64,000 nucleotides of DNA from Planctomycetota bacterium (GTDB lineage Bacteria; Planctomycetota; PLA2), in the NCBI GenBank assembly GCA_021776785.1, contig JAJFFF010000033.1, forward strand, positions 1 to 64,000, given 5' to 3'. The notes beneath the pieces are model-generated. The model was not told the origin of the DNA. It searched no databases and saw only the letters and a program-made list of their open reading frames with translations. A program made the position numbers and the translations under genes. Below are positions 10,594-20,200 of the stretch, piece after piece. Every line of letters begins with the position of its first letter. The first letter of the stretch is position 1.

Positions 10594-11757
10594 TTACTCC
10601 GTCAGAGATTCCAGATCGGCAAAAAAGTCCGGGTAGGACTTGGCCACGGCCTGGGATTCGGCCACGGTAACGCCCGGGGTGGAAAGAGCAAGGACACCCG
10701 CCGCCATCGCGATGCGGTGATCCCCACACGAGGACACCTTTCCGCTGTGGAGCGTGCGCCCCCCCTGAACCGCGAAACCGCCATCGCGTGCCGAGGCTTC
10801 GCCGCCCAGCGCGCGGATGAGCCCGACCGTACTGGTGATGCGGTCGCTCTCCTTGTGCACGAGGTGCGGAGCGCCGCTCACGATCGTCTCGCCGGAAGCG
10901 AGTGCACCGAGCGCACCCAGGATCGGCGCGAGATCCGGCGCATTGGCGAGGTCGGCCCGCACACCGCGCAGATTTCCGCCCTGAATGCGCACGGCATCGT
11001 CCTCGGCGGTCACGCGCGCCCCCGCTCGGTTGAGGTAAGGGACGATACGGGCGTCAGGTTGGGGAGAACTCAGGCTCAATCCTTCCAAGTACAGGTCGCC
11101 GCGCGTCGTCGCCGCCCCCACGGCCAACGCCGCCGCCGAGCCCCAATCGGGCTCAACCACGAACGGCGTTCGAAACTGCCGTTGCACAAACGCCGTCAAA
11201 CTGACGTATGAAAACGACCACTTCCCCACCACATTGACGCGGAGACCTTTGACCCTATCTACGAGGAGGACGAGCGCAGTGGCGAATTGACTTGAAGTTT
11301 CTGTGGAAACCCGGACTTTCCCGCCGGTGAGCGGGCCGCGGACGGTGACGGGAAACGTGTCCCCCGTCACTTCGGCGCCGAGCTCGCGTAGGGCGTCGCA
11401 AAGCGGTTTGAGCGGGCGTTCGCGCAGGCGCGGCGTGCCGTCGATGGTGGTCGGGACGGGGCGGAGTGCGGCGAGAGCGGTGAGGCAGCGCGCCCCCGTT
11501 CCGTTGTCGCCCATGTCGATAGTGGCCGGTTCGTCGTGGAATGCACCGCTGACGTGCCGGTCGGATCCGTCGGCATCGACGGTGAAGCCGAGCGCGCGCA
11601 GGCCGGCGCAGAGGTGTTCGAGATCGCCGCTCGCCGGCACGTTACGAATGACCCCCCCGCGTCGGGTCGCGAGAATCAGCGCACGTTGGGCAATTGACTT
11701 CGAACCGGGCACACGAATCCGGCCAACCATGCGTCCCGGCCGGACCAGGGCGTCCAT
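10594..11757 (-). CDS. aroA: 3-phosphoshikimate 1-carboxyvinyltransferase (EPSP synthase)
   Basis: Sixth step of the shikimate pathway: joins phosphoenolpyruvate to shikimate-3-phosphate. Family motifs are visible in order: PGSKSIAQRALIL (K20), NGTGAR, the phosphate-binding TETSSQFATAL, DWGSAAALAVGAA, HKESDRI and CGDHRIAMA. The start is taken at 11757 (MDALVRPG), which leaves 46 bases to the divergent purC; a longer in-frame reading to 11862 would run into purC. The resulting 387 residues are a little shorter than common AroA proteins (about 420-430). It heads the minus-strand run down to the inositol-monophosphatase-like gene. Confidence 0.95.
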   Translation of the reverse strand: MDALVRPGRMVGRIRVPGSKSIAQRALILATRRGGVIRNVPASGDLEHLCAGLRALGFTVDADGSDRHVSGAFHDEPATIDMGDNGTGARCLTALAALRPVPTTIDGTPRLRERPLKPLCDALRELGAEVTGDTFPVTVRGPLTGGKVRVSTETSSQFATALVLLVDRVKGLRVNVVGKWSFSYVSLTAFVQRQFRTPFVVEPDWGSAAALAVGAATTRGDLYLEGLSLSSPQPDARIVPYLNRAGARVTAEDDAVRIQGGNLRGVRADLANAPDLAPILGALGALASGETIVSGAPHLVHKESDRITSTVGLIRALGGEASARDGGFAVQGGRTLHSGKVSSCGDHRIAMAAGVLALSTPGVTVAESQAVAKSYPDFFADLESLTE

Positions 11758-11803
11758 CCGGTGAGTGTACGTTGCCGGTCCCCCCGGGTAGAGTGGCCGC
11801 CCC

Positions 11804-12685
11804 ATGGCGAAGAGCGTATTGCGGGTCGATTTATCCCCGCTTTCCCACCGTGCGTCGGGCAAGGTCCGCGAGATCTACGAAGCCGGCGACGAACTCATTT
11901 TGGTGAGCACGGACCGCGTGTCCGCGTTCGACGTAATCATGAATCAGGGCGTACCGGGGCGCGGGGTCGTTTTGACCAAGCTCTCGGAGTTTTGGTTTGG
12001 AAAGCTCGACTTTCCCCACCACCTGATCACGACGGACTTGGACAAGATGCCGAGCCCGGTGACCGACCACCGCGACGATCTCCAAGGACGCACGATGTTT
12101 GTGCGCGCCTTAGACATCGTGCCGGTCGAGTGCATTGTGCGCGGTTACCTCGCCGGATCGGGTTGGAAGGAGTACCAAAAGAGCGGCACCGTGTGCGGCG
12201 TGTCGTTGCCGCCGGGACTCACCGAAAGCGACCGGTTGCCGGAGCCGATCTTTACGCCGACGACGAAGGCGGAAGAGGGCCACGACGAGCCGCTGACGTA
12301 TGAAGAGATGGAAGCGATTGTCGGCAAGGAGCGCGCGCAAGAACTGCGCGACGTGTCGATGCAACTTTACGCGGCGGGTGCAGAGCACGCGCGCGCGCGC
12401 GGCATCATCTTGGCGGACACGAAATTCGAGTTCGGACTCGAAGGCGGCAAAGACGGCCAATTGGTGTTGGCGGACGAAGCGCTGACGCCGGACTCGTCGC
12501 GATACTGGGACGCCGAGACGTACGCGCCGGGCCGAAGCCAGGACAGCTTCGACAAGCAGATCCTGCGCAACTGGTTGGAGACCCAAGTGTGGGACAAGAC
12601 CCCGCCGCCGCCGACCATCCCGCAAGAAATCTTGGACAAGATCGCCGCACGCTACCGCGACATCATGGCGCGGTTGATGGACTAG
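11804..12685 (+). CDS. purC: Phosphoribosylaminoimidazole-succinocarboxamide (SAICAR) synthase
   Basis: Purine biosynthesis enzyme that condenses CAIR with aspartate using ATP. The 293 residues match the longer, yeast-like bacterial form. Motifs seen are GKVREIYE near the N-terminus, STDRVSAFDV, VECIVRGYLAGSGWKEY, EPIFTPTTKAEEGHDEP, DTKFEFG and DEALTPDSSRYW. The coding region ends at a TAG (12683-12685) that belongs to the CTAG border of a repeat element. purE follows on the same strand beyond that element, so transcription through the element would link the two purine genes. Confidence 0.96.
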   Translation: MAKSVLRVDLSPLSHRASGKVREIYEAGDELILVSTDRVSAFDVIMNQGVPGRGVVLTKLSEFWFGKLDFPHHLITTDLDKMPSPVTDHRDDLQGRTMFVRALDIVPVECIVRGYLAGSGWKEYQKSGTVCGVSLPPGLTESDRLPEPIFTPTTKAEEGHDEPLTYEEMEAIVGKERAQELRDVSMQLYAAGAEHARARGIILADTKFEFGLEGGKDGQLVLADEALTPDSSRYWDAETYAPGRSQDSFDKQILRNWLETQVWDKTPPPPTIPQEILDKIAARYRDIMARLMD

Positions 12686-12846
12686 CAGTCCGTTGAAGAA
12701 GTGCTTGGAATAGCGAGAGCGAGGGATCGGAGTCGATATCAAGGAGCGAACCGCAGCTGTAGCAAGGCTACAGCGAGGATTCGCGACGCAGAGATCGGCT
12801 TCGAGGCCCGCTCGTAGCCCATGTGACTTTTTCAACGGGCTGCTAG
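12682..12846. repeat. MITE-like inverted-repeat element between purC and purE
   Basis: A full-length copy of the same family as the array at 32-429, about 157 bp between CTAG borders at 12682-12685 and 12843-12846. The left end reads AGCAGTCCGTTGAAGAAGT and the right end is the reverse complement of AGCAGCCCGTTGAAAAAGT, two mismatches in 19. An internal hairpin CTGTAGC-AAG-GCTACAG lies mid-element. The left CTAG provides or preserves the purC stop codon. Confidence 0.85.
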
Positions 12847-12886
12847 CGAAGAGACCAACGAAGAGAACGAAAGAATACAAAGCGAC

Positions 12887-13381
12887 ATGGCAAACCCCAA
12901 AATCGGAATCTGTCTCGGCTCCAAGTCCGACCTCCCGCAGCTGGAGAACGCACAGAAGTTGCTCAAGGAAATGGGCGTGCCGTACGAGGTACGCATCCTT
13001 TCCGCGCATCGAACCCCCGGCCGCGCCGCCGAGTACGCAAGCGGCGCCCGAGGCCGCGGCATCAAGGTGCTGATCGGCATGGCCGGTGTCGCGGCGCATC
13101 TCGCCGGGGCGTTAGCCGCACACAGCGACCTCCCGGTCTTGGGAATCCCCGCCGCCGGAGGGCCGCTCAGCGGTTTCGACGCACTGCTCGCCACCGTCCA
13201 GATGCCCCCGGGAGTGCCGGTCGCGACGTTTGCCGTCGGCAAGATGGGCGCCACGAACGCGGCGCTTTTTGCCTGCCAGATCATCGCGCAGACCGAACCG
13301 GAAGTGCAGCAGGGGATCGTGGATTACCGCGCCGCGATGCGCGCCAAGGTCCAAGCGGCCGACGCCGAGCTCAACAGCTAG
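12887..13381 (+). CDS. purE: N5-carboxyaminoimidazole ribonucleotide mutase
   Basis: Catalyses formation of CAIR in purine synthesis, the substrate for the purC product. The 164 residues carry the signature GSKSDL at the phosphate site, SAHRTP, and the distal segment GGPLSGFDALLATVQMPPGV. The proximal loop reads AGVAAHLAGALA. Adjacent purC supports the pathway assignment. No purK is in the window, so whether it works as a class I mutase (with PurK) or a class II carboxylase cannot be settled here. The ribosome binding site is weak. Confidence 0.95.
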   Translation: MANPKIGICLGSKSDLPQLENAQKLLKEMGVPYEVRILSAHRTPGRAAEYASGARGRGIKVLIGMAGVAAHLAGALAAHSDLPVLGIPAAGGPLSGFDALLATVQMPPGVPVATFAVGKMGATNAALFACQIIAQTEPEVQQGIVDYRAAMRAKVQAADAELNS

Positions 13382-13397
13382 GGCGCATCCGTCGTCC

Positions 13398-13599
13398 CTA
13401 GCAGCCCGTTGCAAAAGTAGTCGTCGGGCGAGAGCGAGGGCTCGGAGTCGAGCTCGACGAGCGAACAACGGCCTAGCCGCAAGCTAGGGCGAGGATTCGC
13501 GACGCAGAGATTCGGCTTCGCCAAGCAAAGCCCAAGCAAAGCCCAAACAAAGAAATGCGGCGCTCGTAGCCCACGAGGACTTTTTCAACGGGCTGCTAG
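13398..13599. repeat. MITE-like inverted-repeat element, longer variant, between convergent genes
   Basis: About 200 bp bounded by CTAG at 13398-13401 and 13596-13599. The ends match in 18 of 19 positions (AGCAGCCCGTTGCAAAAGT against the reverse complement of the right end). Relative to other copies the middle is diverged: the internal hairpin is CCTAGC-CGCAA-GCTAGG, and the right half has gained about 30 bases of AAGCAAAGCCC direct repeats. The right CTAG contains the stop codon of the minus-strand gene 13596-15440. The element starts 17 bases after purE. Confidence 0.85.
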
Positions 13600-15440
13600 T
13601 CCATCTCGAACTCGACTGTGCCTTCGTCGTCGTCGAATCTGATCCGATGCGTCCGCAGGACGTTTTCGTGGGACACGGTGACCAGGACCGCAGCGTATTT
13701 GGTGGGCAGCCCCTTTAACACGACGCTCCCGTCCTTGCCGCTTCGGCCCCACTCCACACCGTGGGCGGGACGCTGCTTATCGAAGCCCGCGACACGTACC
13801 TCCGCGTCCGGCACCCCGACTCCGCCGCGAACGACACGCAGCGTCAACGAGCGGCTGGACTGAAACGTCAGCGGCTGAAGCGCCGCGTTCGGATCGGGGC
13901 TGGACACCTCGAACGCGGTCGAGGCCCACTCGTCGTCGGTACAGACGACAAGTTCGTACCTACCGACGAGCATCTGCGGCGAGAGCTTGATTACTCCTCC
14001 GCGCACGGCGACCGGATACTCCACCCGATTCGCGCTGGTGACAAACGCTCTCTTGACTTTTCTTTGGGCCAAAAAGCCCGCCGGAAGCGCCGGCGATTTT
14101 CCGAAGCGGCGCTCCGATTCGACGGGTGTCGCATCAACCTCAAAGTGCGCTTGGCCCGCGCTGAACACAACCGTTCCGCTGGCGACGCCTTCGCTCCGTG
14201 CAATTCCGCCATCTTGCATGTCCACGCGCTCGATCAGGTACTGCACTTCCCCGTAGGGAATGCCCACGAGCCGGCACCGACCCGCCTTGTCCAGCACAAC
14301 ATGACTGATGTCGAGAAACTGATGCTCGACCGGCTGCCCGGTCGAATTGACGGTGAGTCGATAGCGCTTGGACTCGTCGAGGCCCGTTACTTGAAACGCC
14401 ATCGCCGTATCGAGGGGCGAAAGATCGCCGACCGCGATCGTTCCGTCCTTGTCGATGCGCGTGCGGTCCACCCTCCGGTCGATGATGTACGTGCTCTCGT
14501 CGTGCTCGGTGCGCAACCGCACGCGAACCGTGTCTCGATCCGCCGTAAGACCTGTTTGAAACGCGCCGTCGGAACCCGTGACGTGCATTTGATCGATGGA
14601 GGAACGAAGCCCCTTGCTGCGGCCGACCGAGACCTGCCGCATGACGTAGACCGGTGCGCCAGGAATCGGCTTGCCTTTTTCGTCCAAGAATCGGCCTCGA
14701 ATGCGGACGCCAAGCTCAAGGTCGAACGCAACATCGGTGCGGACTCCCGGCTCGACCCTGACCGTCTTCGTGACCGGGAGATACCGAAATCCCGACACCG
14801 AGACGCGATAGGCGTGGCCGGGGAGAAGTGCGTCGAAAAGAAACTCCCCGCTCTCGTCGGGACCAAGTCGAACACCGCGCGCAAACACGGCCGCGCGGTC
14901 GGCATCGACCGCCAGAAGCGTCCGGTTGCGACCCGCGTTTTGGAGCAGCAAGTGCATGCTCACGTTTTGCACGGCGCGTGCATCCAGTGAGGCGGTCGCC
15001 CGAATGGACCCGTACTTGTGCAGCGTGAGGGGGATCCGCTGCGCGTCACGAAACGCGCCGCTCCAAGCCGCCTGAATGCCGACGTGTCCCTTGCACGTTG
15101 CCTGTAGTTTATTCCATTCACGAAACGGCAAAGTGACGTCTTGGGCGCCGCGGTGCGTGCGCACGTGCTCTTTGCCGCTGTTGTCTAAAACGACCAAGGT
15201 CCACTCGGCGTTACTCTCCGGCCTAAGGGTCACGGCCAGAACCAACGCGCCGGTCTCAGGCGATGTCGACGTCTTAGAGGTTTGAGTCGAACCAGGGTTT
15301 TGTCGCGCGGATCGATCCGACGCCCCCCGGTCCGCCCCCGGTGGCCACATCCACAAAACGACGGCGGCAGCGACGCCCGCGAGGAGGAGCGGCCGACTCC
15401 ATTGGAGCCGGCCCTTGTTCTTGCCTGTTTGTGCTGTCAT
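13596..15440 (-). CDS. Membrane-anchored protein with carboxypeptidase-regulatory-like beta domains
   Basis: The 614 residues start at ATG 15440, which overlaps the upstream gene's stop (TAATG); this is a better start than 15527, which would lie inside that gene. One hydrophobic helix (residues about 17-33, LLLAGVAAAVVLWMW) is an anchor or uncleaved signal. The rest is beta-rich with repeated Ig/prealbumin-like modules of the carboxypeptidase regulatory type, for example GVRIRGRFLDEKGKPIPGAPVYVM and a VRGGVGVPDAEVRVAG segment. No catalytic residues are seen. It is the last gene of a three-gene operon, and its stop codon falls in the border of a repeat element. Confidence 0.8.
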   Translation of the reverse strand: MTAQTGKNKGRLQWSRPLLLAGVAAAVVLWMWPPGADRGASDRSARQNPGSTQTSKTSTSPETGALVLAVTLRPESNAEWTLVVLDNSGKEHVRTHRGAQDVTLPFREWNKLQATCKGHVGIQAAWSGAFRDAQRIPLTLHKYGSIRATASLDARAVQNVSMHLLLQNAGRNRTLLAVDADRAAVFARGVRLGPDESGEFLFDALLPGHAYRVSVSGFRYLPVTKTVRVEPGVRTDVAFDLELGVRIRGRFLDEKGKPIPGAPVYVMRQVSVGRSKGLRSSIDQMHVTGSDGAFQTGLTADRDTVRVRLRTEHDESTYIIDRRVDRTRIDKDGTIAVGDLSPLDTAMAFQVTGLDESKRYRLTVNSTGQPVEHQFLDISHVVLDKAGRCRLVGIPYGEVQYLIERVDMQDGGIARSEGVASGTVVFSAGQAHFEVDATPVESERRFGKSPALPAGFLAQRKVKRAFVTSANRVEYPVAVRGGVIKLSPQMLVGRYELVVCTDDEWASTAFEVSSPDPNAALQPLTFQSSRSLTLRVVRGGVGVPDAEVRVAGFDKQRPAHGVEWGRSGKDGSVVLKGLPTKYAAVLVTVSHENVLRTHRIRFDDDEGTVEFEMD

Positions 15441-16288
15441 TAGTCGTTCATCGTGAAGTTCACGGCCGTAACTAACTCTTTGCGTTTGCAGTGACCGTCG
15501 CACGTGCACTGGATACGCACGTTCCACATGGTCTTGTGAATTTTCCCTTCACACTTATCCCATGTATCCAAGTCCATCGTCAACGACGCTTGCGTAAAGG
15601 TGTAATAGTGCTCGATGGATGTGCCTCTGTTTCCAACATCCATCGAGTGCGGATCGTCGGTTTTGGAGTTGGACCCACCCGTTCCGGCCGGAACCGAGAA
15701 CTTGGCGCCGCCCAACGTGACGCTCACGTTCGACGTACTTGAGGAGTAGTCGTCATCTAAGCTCACGCCGCCAGCAGCTTGGGAAAACACGGCCCCTGGA
15801 TGCCTGTTACTTTTTGTCTGCACCATCCAGAACTTCAGTTGCCCCAACACCTCCATCTTCTCGTCGGTGCAGAGAAACGCGTTCGCGTGGAATCCGTGGC
15901 TCATCGTCACTTCGATGTCCTCTTTGGGATTGATGCAACTCGCCTCACGCGTGATTCTCCACGCCCCACTTCCAACAATGGAATTGGAGAGCGAAGAGAA
16001 CCCGTAGTCCGCGCTCATGGCCACACCGTGCACGTTGATGATCCAAGCCGAAGCGTCCAGGTAGTAGCTCCAGATCCATTCCGGCGCGAAGCCAGCTTTG
16101 TATTTCGTGCCCGTCACCGGATCGACCCAGTCCGAAAGGAGAACTCCCGTCCACATGGAAGACTGGCCGTGCCGGACGATCGCAACCGGATTTATGTTTG
16201 TGACCTGAGACACCCTCCAGTCGCAACTCGACGCGCTCACAATGTCGGCGCACAAGAGCAGGAATACCGCACTCCATAATTTCGTCAT
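15440..16288 (-). CDS. Secreted protein of unknown function
   Basis: The start at 16288 follows a strong AAGGAG ribosome binding site (AAGGAGAAAGTG before ATG) and opens a signal peptide (MTKLWSAVFLLLCADIVSAS). The 282-residue product has several Cys in the mature part (SCDWRV, ASCINP, LCTDEK, DKCEGK, QCTCDGHC), compatible with disulfides outside the cytoplasm. It is aromatic-rich in the first half (APEWIWSYYLDASAWI). I do not recognise the family. It is 10 bases downstream of the small secreted gene and overlaps the anchored beta-domain gene, so the three are probably coexpressed. Confidence 0.75.
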   Translation of the reverse strand: MTKLWSAVFLLLCADIVSASSCDWRVSQVTNINPVAIVRHGQSSMWTGVLLSDWVDPVTGTKYKAGFAPEWIWSYYLDASAWIINVHGVAMSADYGFSSLSNSIVGSGAWRITREASCINPKEDIEVTMSHGFHANAFLCTDEKMEVLGQLKFWMVQTKSNRHPGAVFSQAAGGVSLDDDYSSSTSNVSVTLGGAKFSVPAGTGGSNSKTDDPHSMDVGNRGTSIEHYYTFTQASLTMDLDTWDKCEGKIHKTMWNVRIQCTCDGHCKRKELVTAVNFTMND

Positions 16289-16298
16289 CACTTTCTCC

Positions 16299-16646
16299 TT
16301 AGTTGATCGAGCCGTAGCCGGCATTTCCATGGTTTGCGTGTGTGATCGAGCCGTCGTTGAACTGCAGCGTGTCACCGTCCGCCGCGACGTACTGATCGTT
16401 GGCCTCGTCGTAGACGAAGTCTTTGAACTCGAGCGTGTCGAAGTCGAGCACGTTGAGTGTGTCCACGAACCCATCCTGGTCATCGTCGGACCCGACGATG
16501 CTCAGGAAGTGGATCGAGCTGTCGCCGTACGCGACGCTCGCGTCCCCCAGATACGCATGGGTTCCCTCGGTGTTCTCCAACTGGTCCGCGCTCGACAGCG
16601 AGCAGAGTCCTAAGAGAGCGATGGCGCTTACCGCCCATCTATGCAT
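16299..16646 (-). CDS. Small secreted Asp-rich protein of unknown function
   Basis: The ATG at 16646 follows AAAGGAATCCC, a good ribosome binding site, and encodes a signal peptide (MHRWAVSAIALLGLCSLSSA). The mature part of the 115 residues is strongly acidic, with DDDQDGFVDTL resembling a calcium-binding loop of the thrombospondin type 3 or dockerin style (DxDxDGxxD). This suggests Ca2+ binding but a single loop is weak evidence. It heads the three-gene operon 16646-13596. Confidence 0.7.
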   Translation of the reverse strand: MHRWAVSAIALLGLCSLSSADQLENTEGTHAYLGDASVAYGDSSIHFLSIVGSDDDQDGFVDTLNVLDFDTLEFKDFVYDEANDQYVAADGDTLQFNDGSITHANHGNAGYGSIN

Positions 16647-17282
16647 GGGATTCCTTTCGGAAGGGACGTGCTTCTCGCCTCGGGCACGAAGGCCGAACAG
16701 GACGTCGCTGTGGCCACCAGCGATACGCCACACGGGCGAAGCACGTCGATCTCAAACCGGTGCGCCGCAGCCAATCCGCGACGAACAACCACATAGAAGT
16801 CGAAAAAAACGCCGAAAGGTTACACGCAAAATCATTTCAGTCGGCTAGGCGCGACGCCAAGCGGATCCGCGATTCCGCAACGCGCAAGCCGGTCGGTTCG
16901 AACCCACGTCTTTGGCGCGAATCTGGCGCGATTCAACGCGTTAGACTTACTAGATGCCGAATGCGGCCGACCGGACGAATGGGCCACGGTGTCCCATGCC
17001 GCCGCGATCGCTCGCGCGCGCGAATTTGGGCTGTTCCCCATCCCCATCGAAACCGTGGCGAATGACACGCCGAATCACAGCTGGTCCACGCATAGCGCTC
17101 GCCTGCTCGTAAAGCGCGCCACGAATCCGAGCGACTCGGAACCCCGAGCCCGCCGCTGACGAAGGTCGATCGTGAGCTGCTGGATGGGGTCATGTCCGCA
17201 TCGACGTCCTCTCAGCCTATACCTTGCGTCGTAGCGTGTTCGTGGGTGCGGGCGGCGCGGCGGGTTTGGTGGAGGTGCGACC
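16647..17282. other. Intergenic region between divergent genes
   Basis: 636 bases separate the start of the small secreted gene (-) from the lipoprotein gene at 17283 (+). An A-rich patch at about 16795-16840 is the likeliest place for the minus-strand promoter, but no convincing -35/-10 pair was found. A GGTTCGAACCC string near 16890-16910 resembles a tRNA T-loop, but no tRNA folds around it. Short ORFs here lack ribosome binding sites. A GGAGG at about 17271 serves the downstream gene. Confidence 0.5.
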
Positions 17283-20200
17283 ATGCGGACTCGGTTTATC
17301 TTTGTCCTCTTCGTTTTTGTTTGGGGGGCGGCCTGCTCGGGCAGTGGCGGCGAACCCGAGACTTCGGTGCCTCCGGTTGCGACTTCTCCGGGGCCGTCCG
17401 CTCCTCCGACTCCGCCCGCCCCTTCGGCCGGGCCCGTCGGTGCGCGGCTGTTCAAGAGCGGCCCGCTTCAAATCACCGCGGACGGCGCGACCGTTTGGGC
17501 CGTTAACACCGATCACGACACCGTGACGCGCATCGATACAGCCACCGCCGTCGCCACCGAGTTCGCGTTGCCGGAACCGGCCGTCGCCGATCTTCCGCGC
17601 GGCCTTTCCGTCTCCGAGAACGGCGACGAGGTGTGGGTGGCGTGCCACGACTCCGATCGCGTGTACGTGCTCGACGGCGCATCCGGCGCCGTGCGCGCGC
17701 GCATCGACTTACCCTGGGGCAGCGGCCCTCACTCCGTTGCGCTTTCGCCGGATCAAACCAAAGCACTCGTCACGCTGCATCGCGGCAACGCCGTCGCGGC
17801 CATCGACGTCGCCACGCGCGGCATCCTCTCCACGCTTGCGGTCTTCCGCACACCGCTCGGCATCGCGTGGACCGAAAGCGGCACCGAAGCTTGGATCAGC
17901 CACGTCCTCTCCGACGGCGAACACTCGCGCGTGTCGCGCGTCGTCTGGGACGCCGCACCCGCACTCGCCGGCGTCGTCACGCTCTTTGCGACCGACCCGC
18001 GTTCGAGCAACCGCCTGACCGCACCGCAAGACATCGCCGAGGGAGGCTACCTCACCGTGCGCGGCCACGTCGCGCAGATTCCGCGCGCGACCGGACGCCA
18101 CGAGCTGTGGCTGCCGACGCAATACAACAACATCCACGAGGATCGCTTTTCGCCCGACTCCACGATTCAGGCGACGCTACGACATGTCAACCTGGACACG
18201 CTCGCCGTGCCCAACACCAACGCCGACAAGATCATCCTGTCCGCGGTCCACATTCACGACACAACCGCCGGCAACCGCTACGTCGGCCCGGGTTGGAACG
18301 CCAGCGTCGGCGGCCCGATCGACATCGCGTTCTCGCAAGACGGCGCGCTCGCGCTGGTCTTGTGCGAACAGAGCGAAGAACTCGTGCTCGTCCCGACGGA
18401 TGCAACGAATGTCCGCCCCGCCGGCGCCGCGCCGCTGACCGAAATCCGCGTCGGCCGCCGTCCTCTCGGCGTTGCTTACTCGCCGGCCGCGGGCGTCGCT
18501 TACGTCCTCAATCGCTATTCGCGCTCGGTGTCCGTCGTAGACGTCGGCGCGCGCACAGTCGTTGGTGAAATCGACCTAAACCCCACGACGCCCGAGCCGT
18601 TCTCCGCGGCGTTTTTAACCGGTGCGATCTTGTTTCACACGAGCAACGACGCCCGCGTTTCAAGCAACGAGAAGGTGTCGTGCGCATCGTGCCACATCAA
18701 CGCGGAGACCGATGCCCGCGACTGGGGTTTTCATACACTCGCCGGCCGGTCGGGACCGCGCGCGACGCCGACGATGCTCGGGCTCGGCCTCACGTTCGGT
18801 CCGCGCGATCCAGTAACCGGATTCGGCCAGCTTCACCGCAGCGGTGATCGCGACGAAGTGCAGGACTTTGAGCACACTTTCGCCGGCGAGTCCATGGGCG
18901 GAACCGGCTTCTTGGGCACGGACGCGCAGCCGTCCCTCGGCGCGCCCAACGCCGGCCGCGACGCCGACCTGGATGCGATCGCCACGTATGTTTTAGAACT
19001 CGCGGCGCTGCCGCGCAGCCCGTATCGCCAAGCCGACGGCTCGTTGAGCGAGGCCGCGGTGCGCGGCGCCGGTTTGTTTCTCCAGGCCGGGTGCGCCACG
19101 TGCCACGTCCCCGAAACCGGGTTTGCCGACGGGCGCTCCCACGACGTTGGGCAACGCCGCGCCAACAACGAGGAGGAGCTGGGACACAGCTCGCGCGGAG
19201 CGTTCCGGTGGCATGTGCGCACGCGAACGCTGCTCGGACTGTGGGCCACGCCCAACTACGAGGGCGTCGCGACGTTCGCCGAAGACATCGACAAGTTTCT
19301 CGACGACATCTCGTCGCGGACTACGCACGGCGACATCCGCAACCTCGATGATTTGGAACGCACGGACCTGGCCGCGTTTCTCTTAAGCATCGACGGCGAC
19401 CTCACGGCCGCCGAAGTGCGCAGCGCCGCGGATACGACTGCACCGCGCGCGACGCGCGTCGAACCGGCTTCGCTCGCACGCATCGACGTGTGGTTCAGCG
19501 AGCCGATGAACTTAGGCGATGCGGAGCAGACCGCGAACTGGACCGTCACGACCGCGGCCGGGGCGTCCGTCACCGTCACGGCGGCGACGTTGGACCCGCA
19601 ACGCGGCAATCGCGTCACGCTGGCCGTTTCGATGGCGAAGAATACGAGCTATCGGGTGGCGCCGGGTGCGATCCTCGATCGCGCGGGGAACGCGCTCGAC
19701 ACGACCGACAGCAAAAACAGCCACGCGTTCGACATCGGAACCGAGCTCACGATCACGCTCGGCGCGACCGGCGACGAGAACCTCTCGATCGCCGTGCACG
19801 ACGCCGGTACGCCGGGTCCGAACCTGCGCACGTGGAGTCACGACGCGCCGTGGTTGGCGCGCAACGGTGCTGTGCTCAAGGGTTGGGTGCGGTTCGATTG
19901 GAAGGATGCGTTCGAAGCGGCGACAGGCGTTGCGAGCTCCGCGTCGATCACCGGCGCGTCGGTGAGCTTGCTGCCGGAGACGGGCCACGTTCACGCGATC
20001 GAGTTTCGCCGTTGTTTGCAGCCGTGGAGCGACCCGGCGACCGGCGGCGACTGGAACCAAAACGCGGTCGGTGGACCGACGTGGCGCGACCACAGCCACC
20101 CGACGCAGACGTGGAACCGCGCCGGTGCAGAGCAGCGCACGTCCGGCGTCGAGGGGCAGTTCGTAAGCGAATACAACGGCGGCAACGACACAGCGTTTAC

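Noticed and set aside
9778-11211. Plus-strand ORF of 477 codons
   Set aside because: Antisense to the TPR gene and aroA; composition is Arg/His/Leu-rich as expected for a shadow frame.
16880-16930. tRNA-like T-loop string GGTTCGAACCC
   Set aside because: No 5-bp T-stem, acceptor stem or anticodon arm can be formed around it on either strand.
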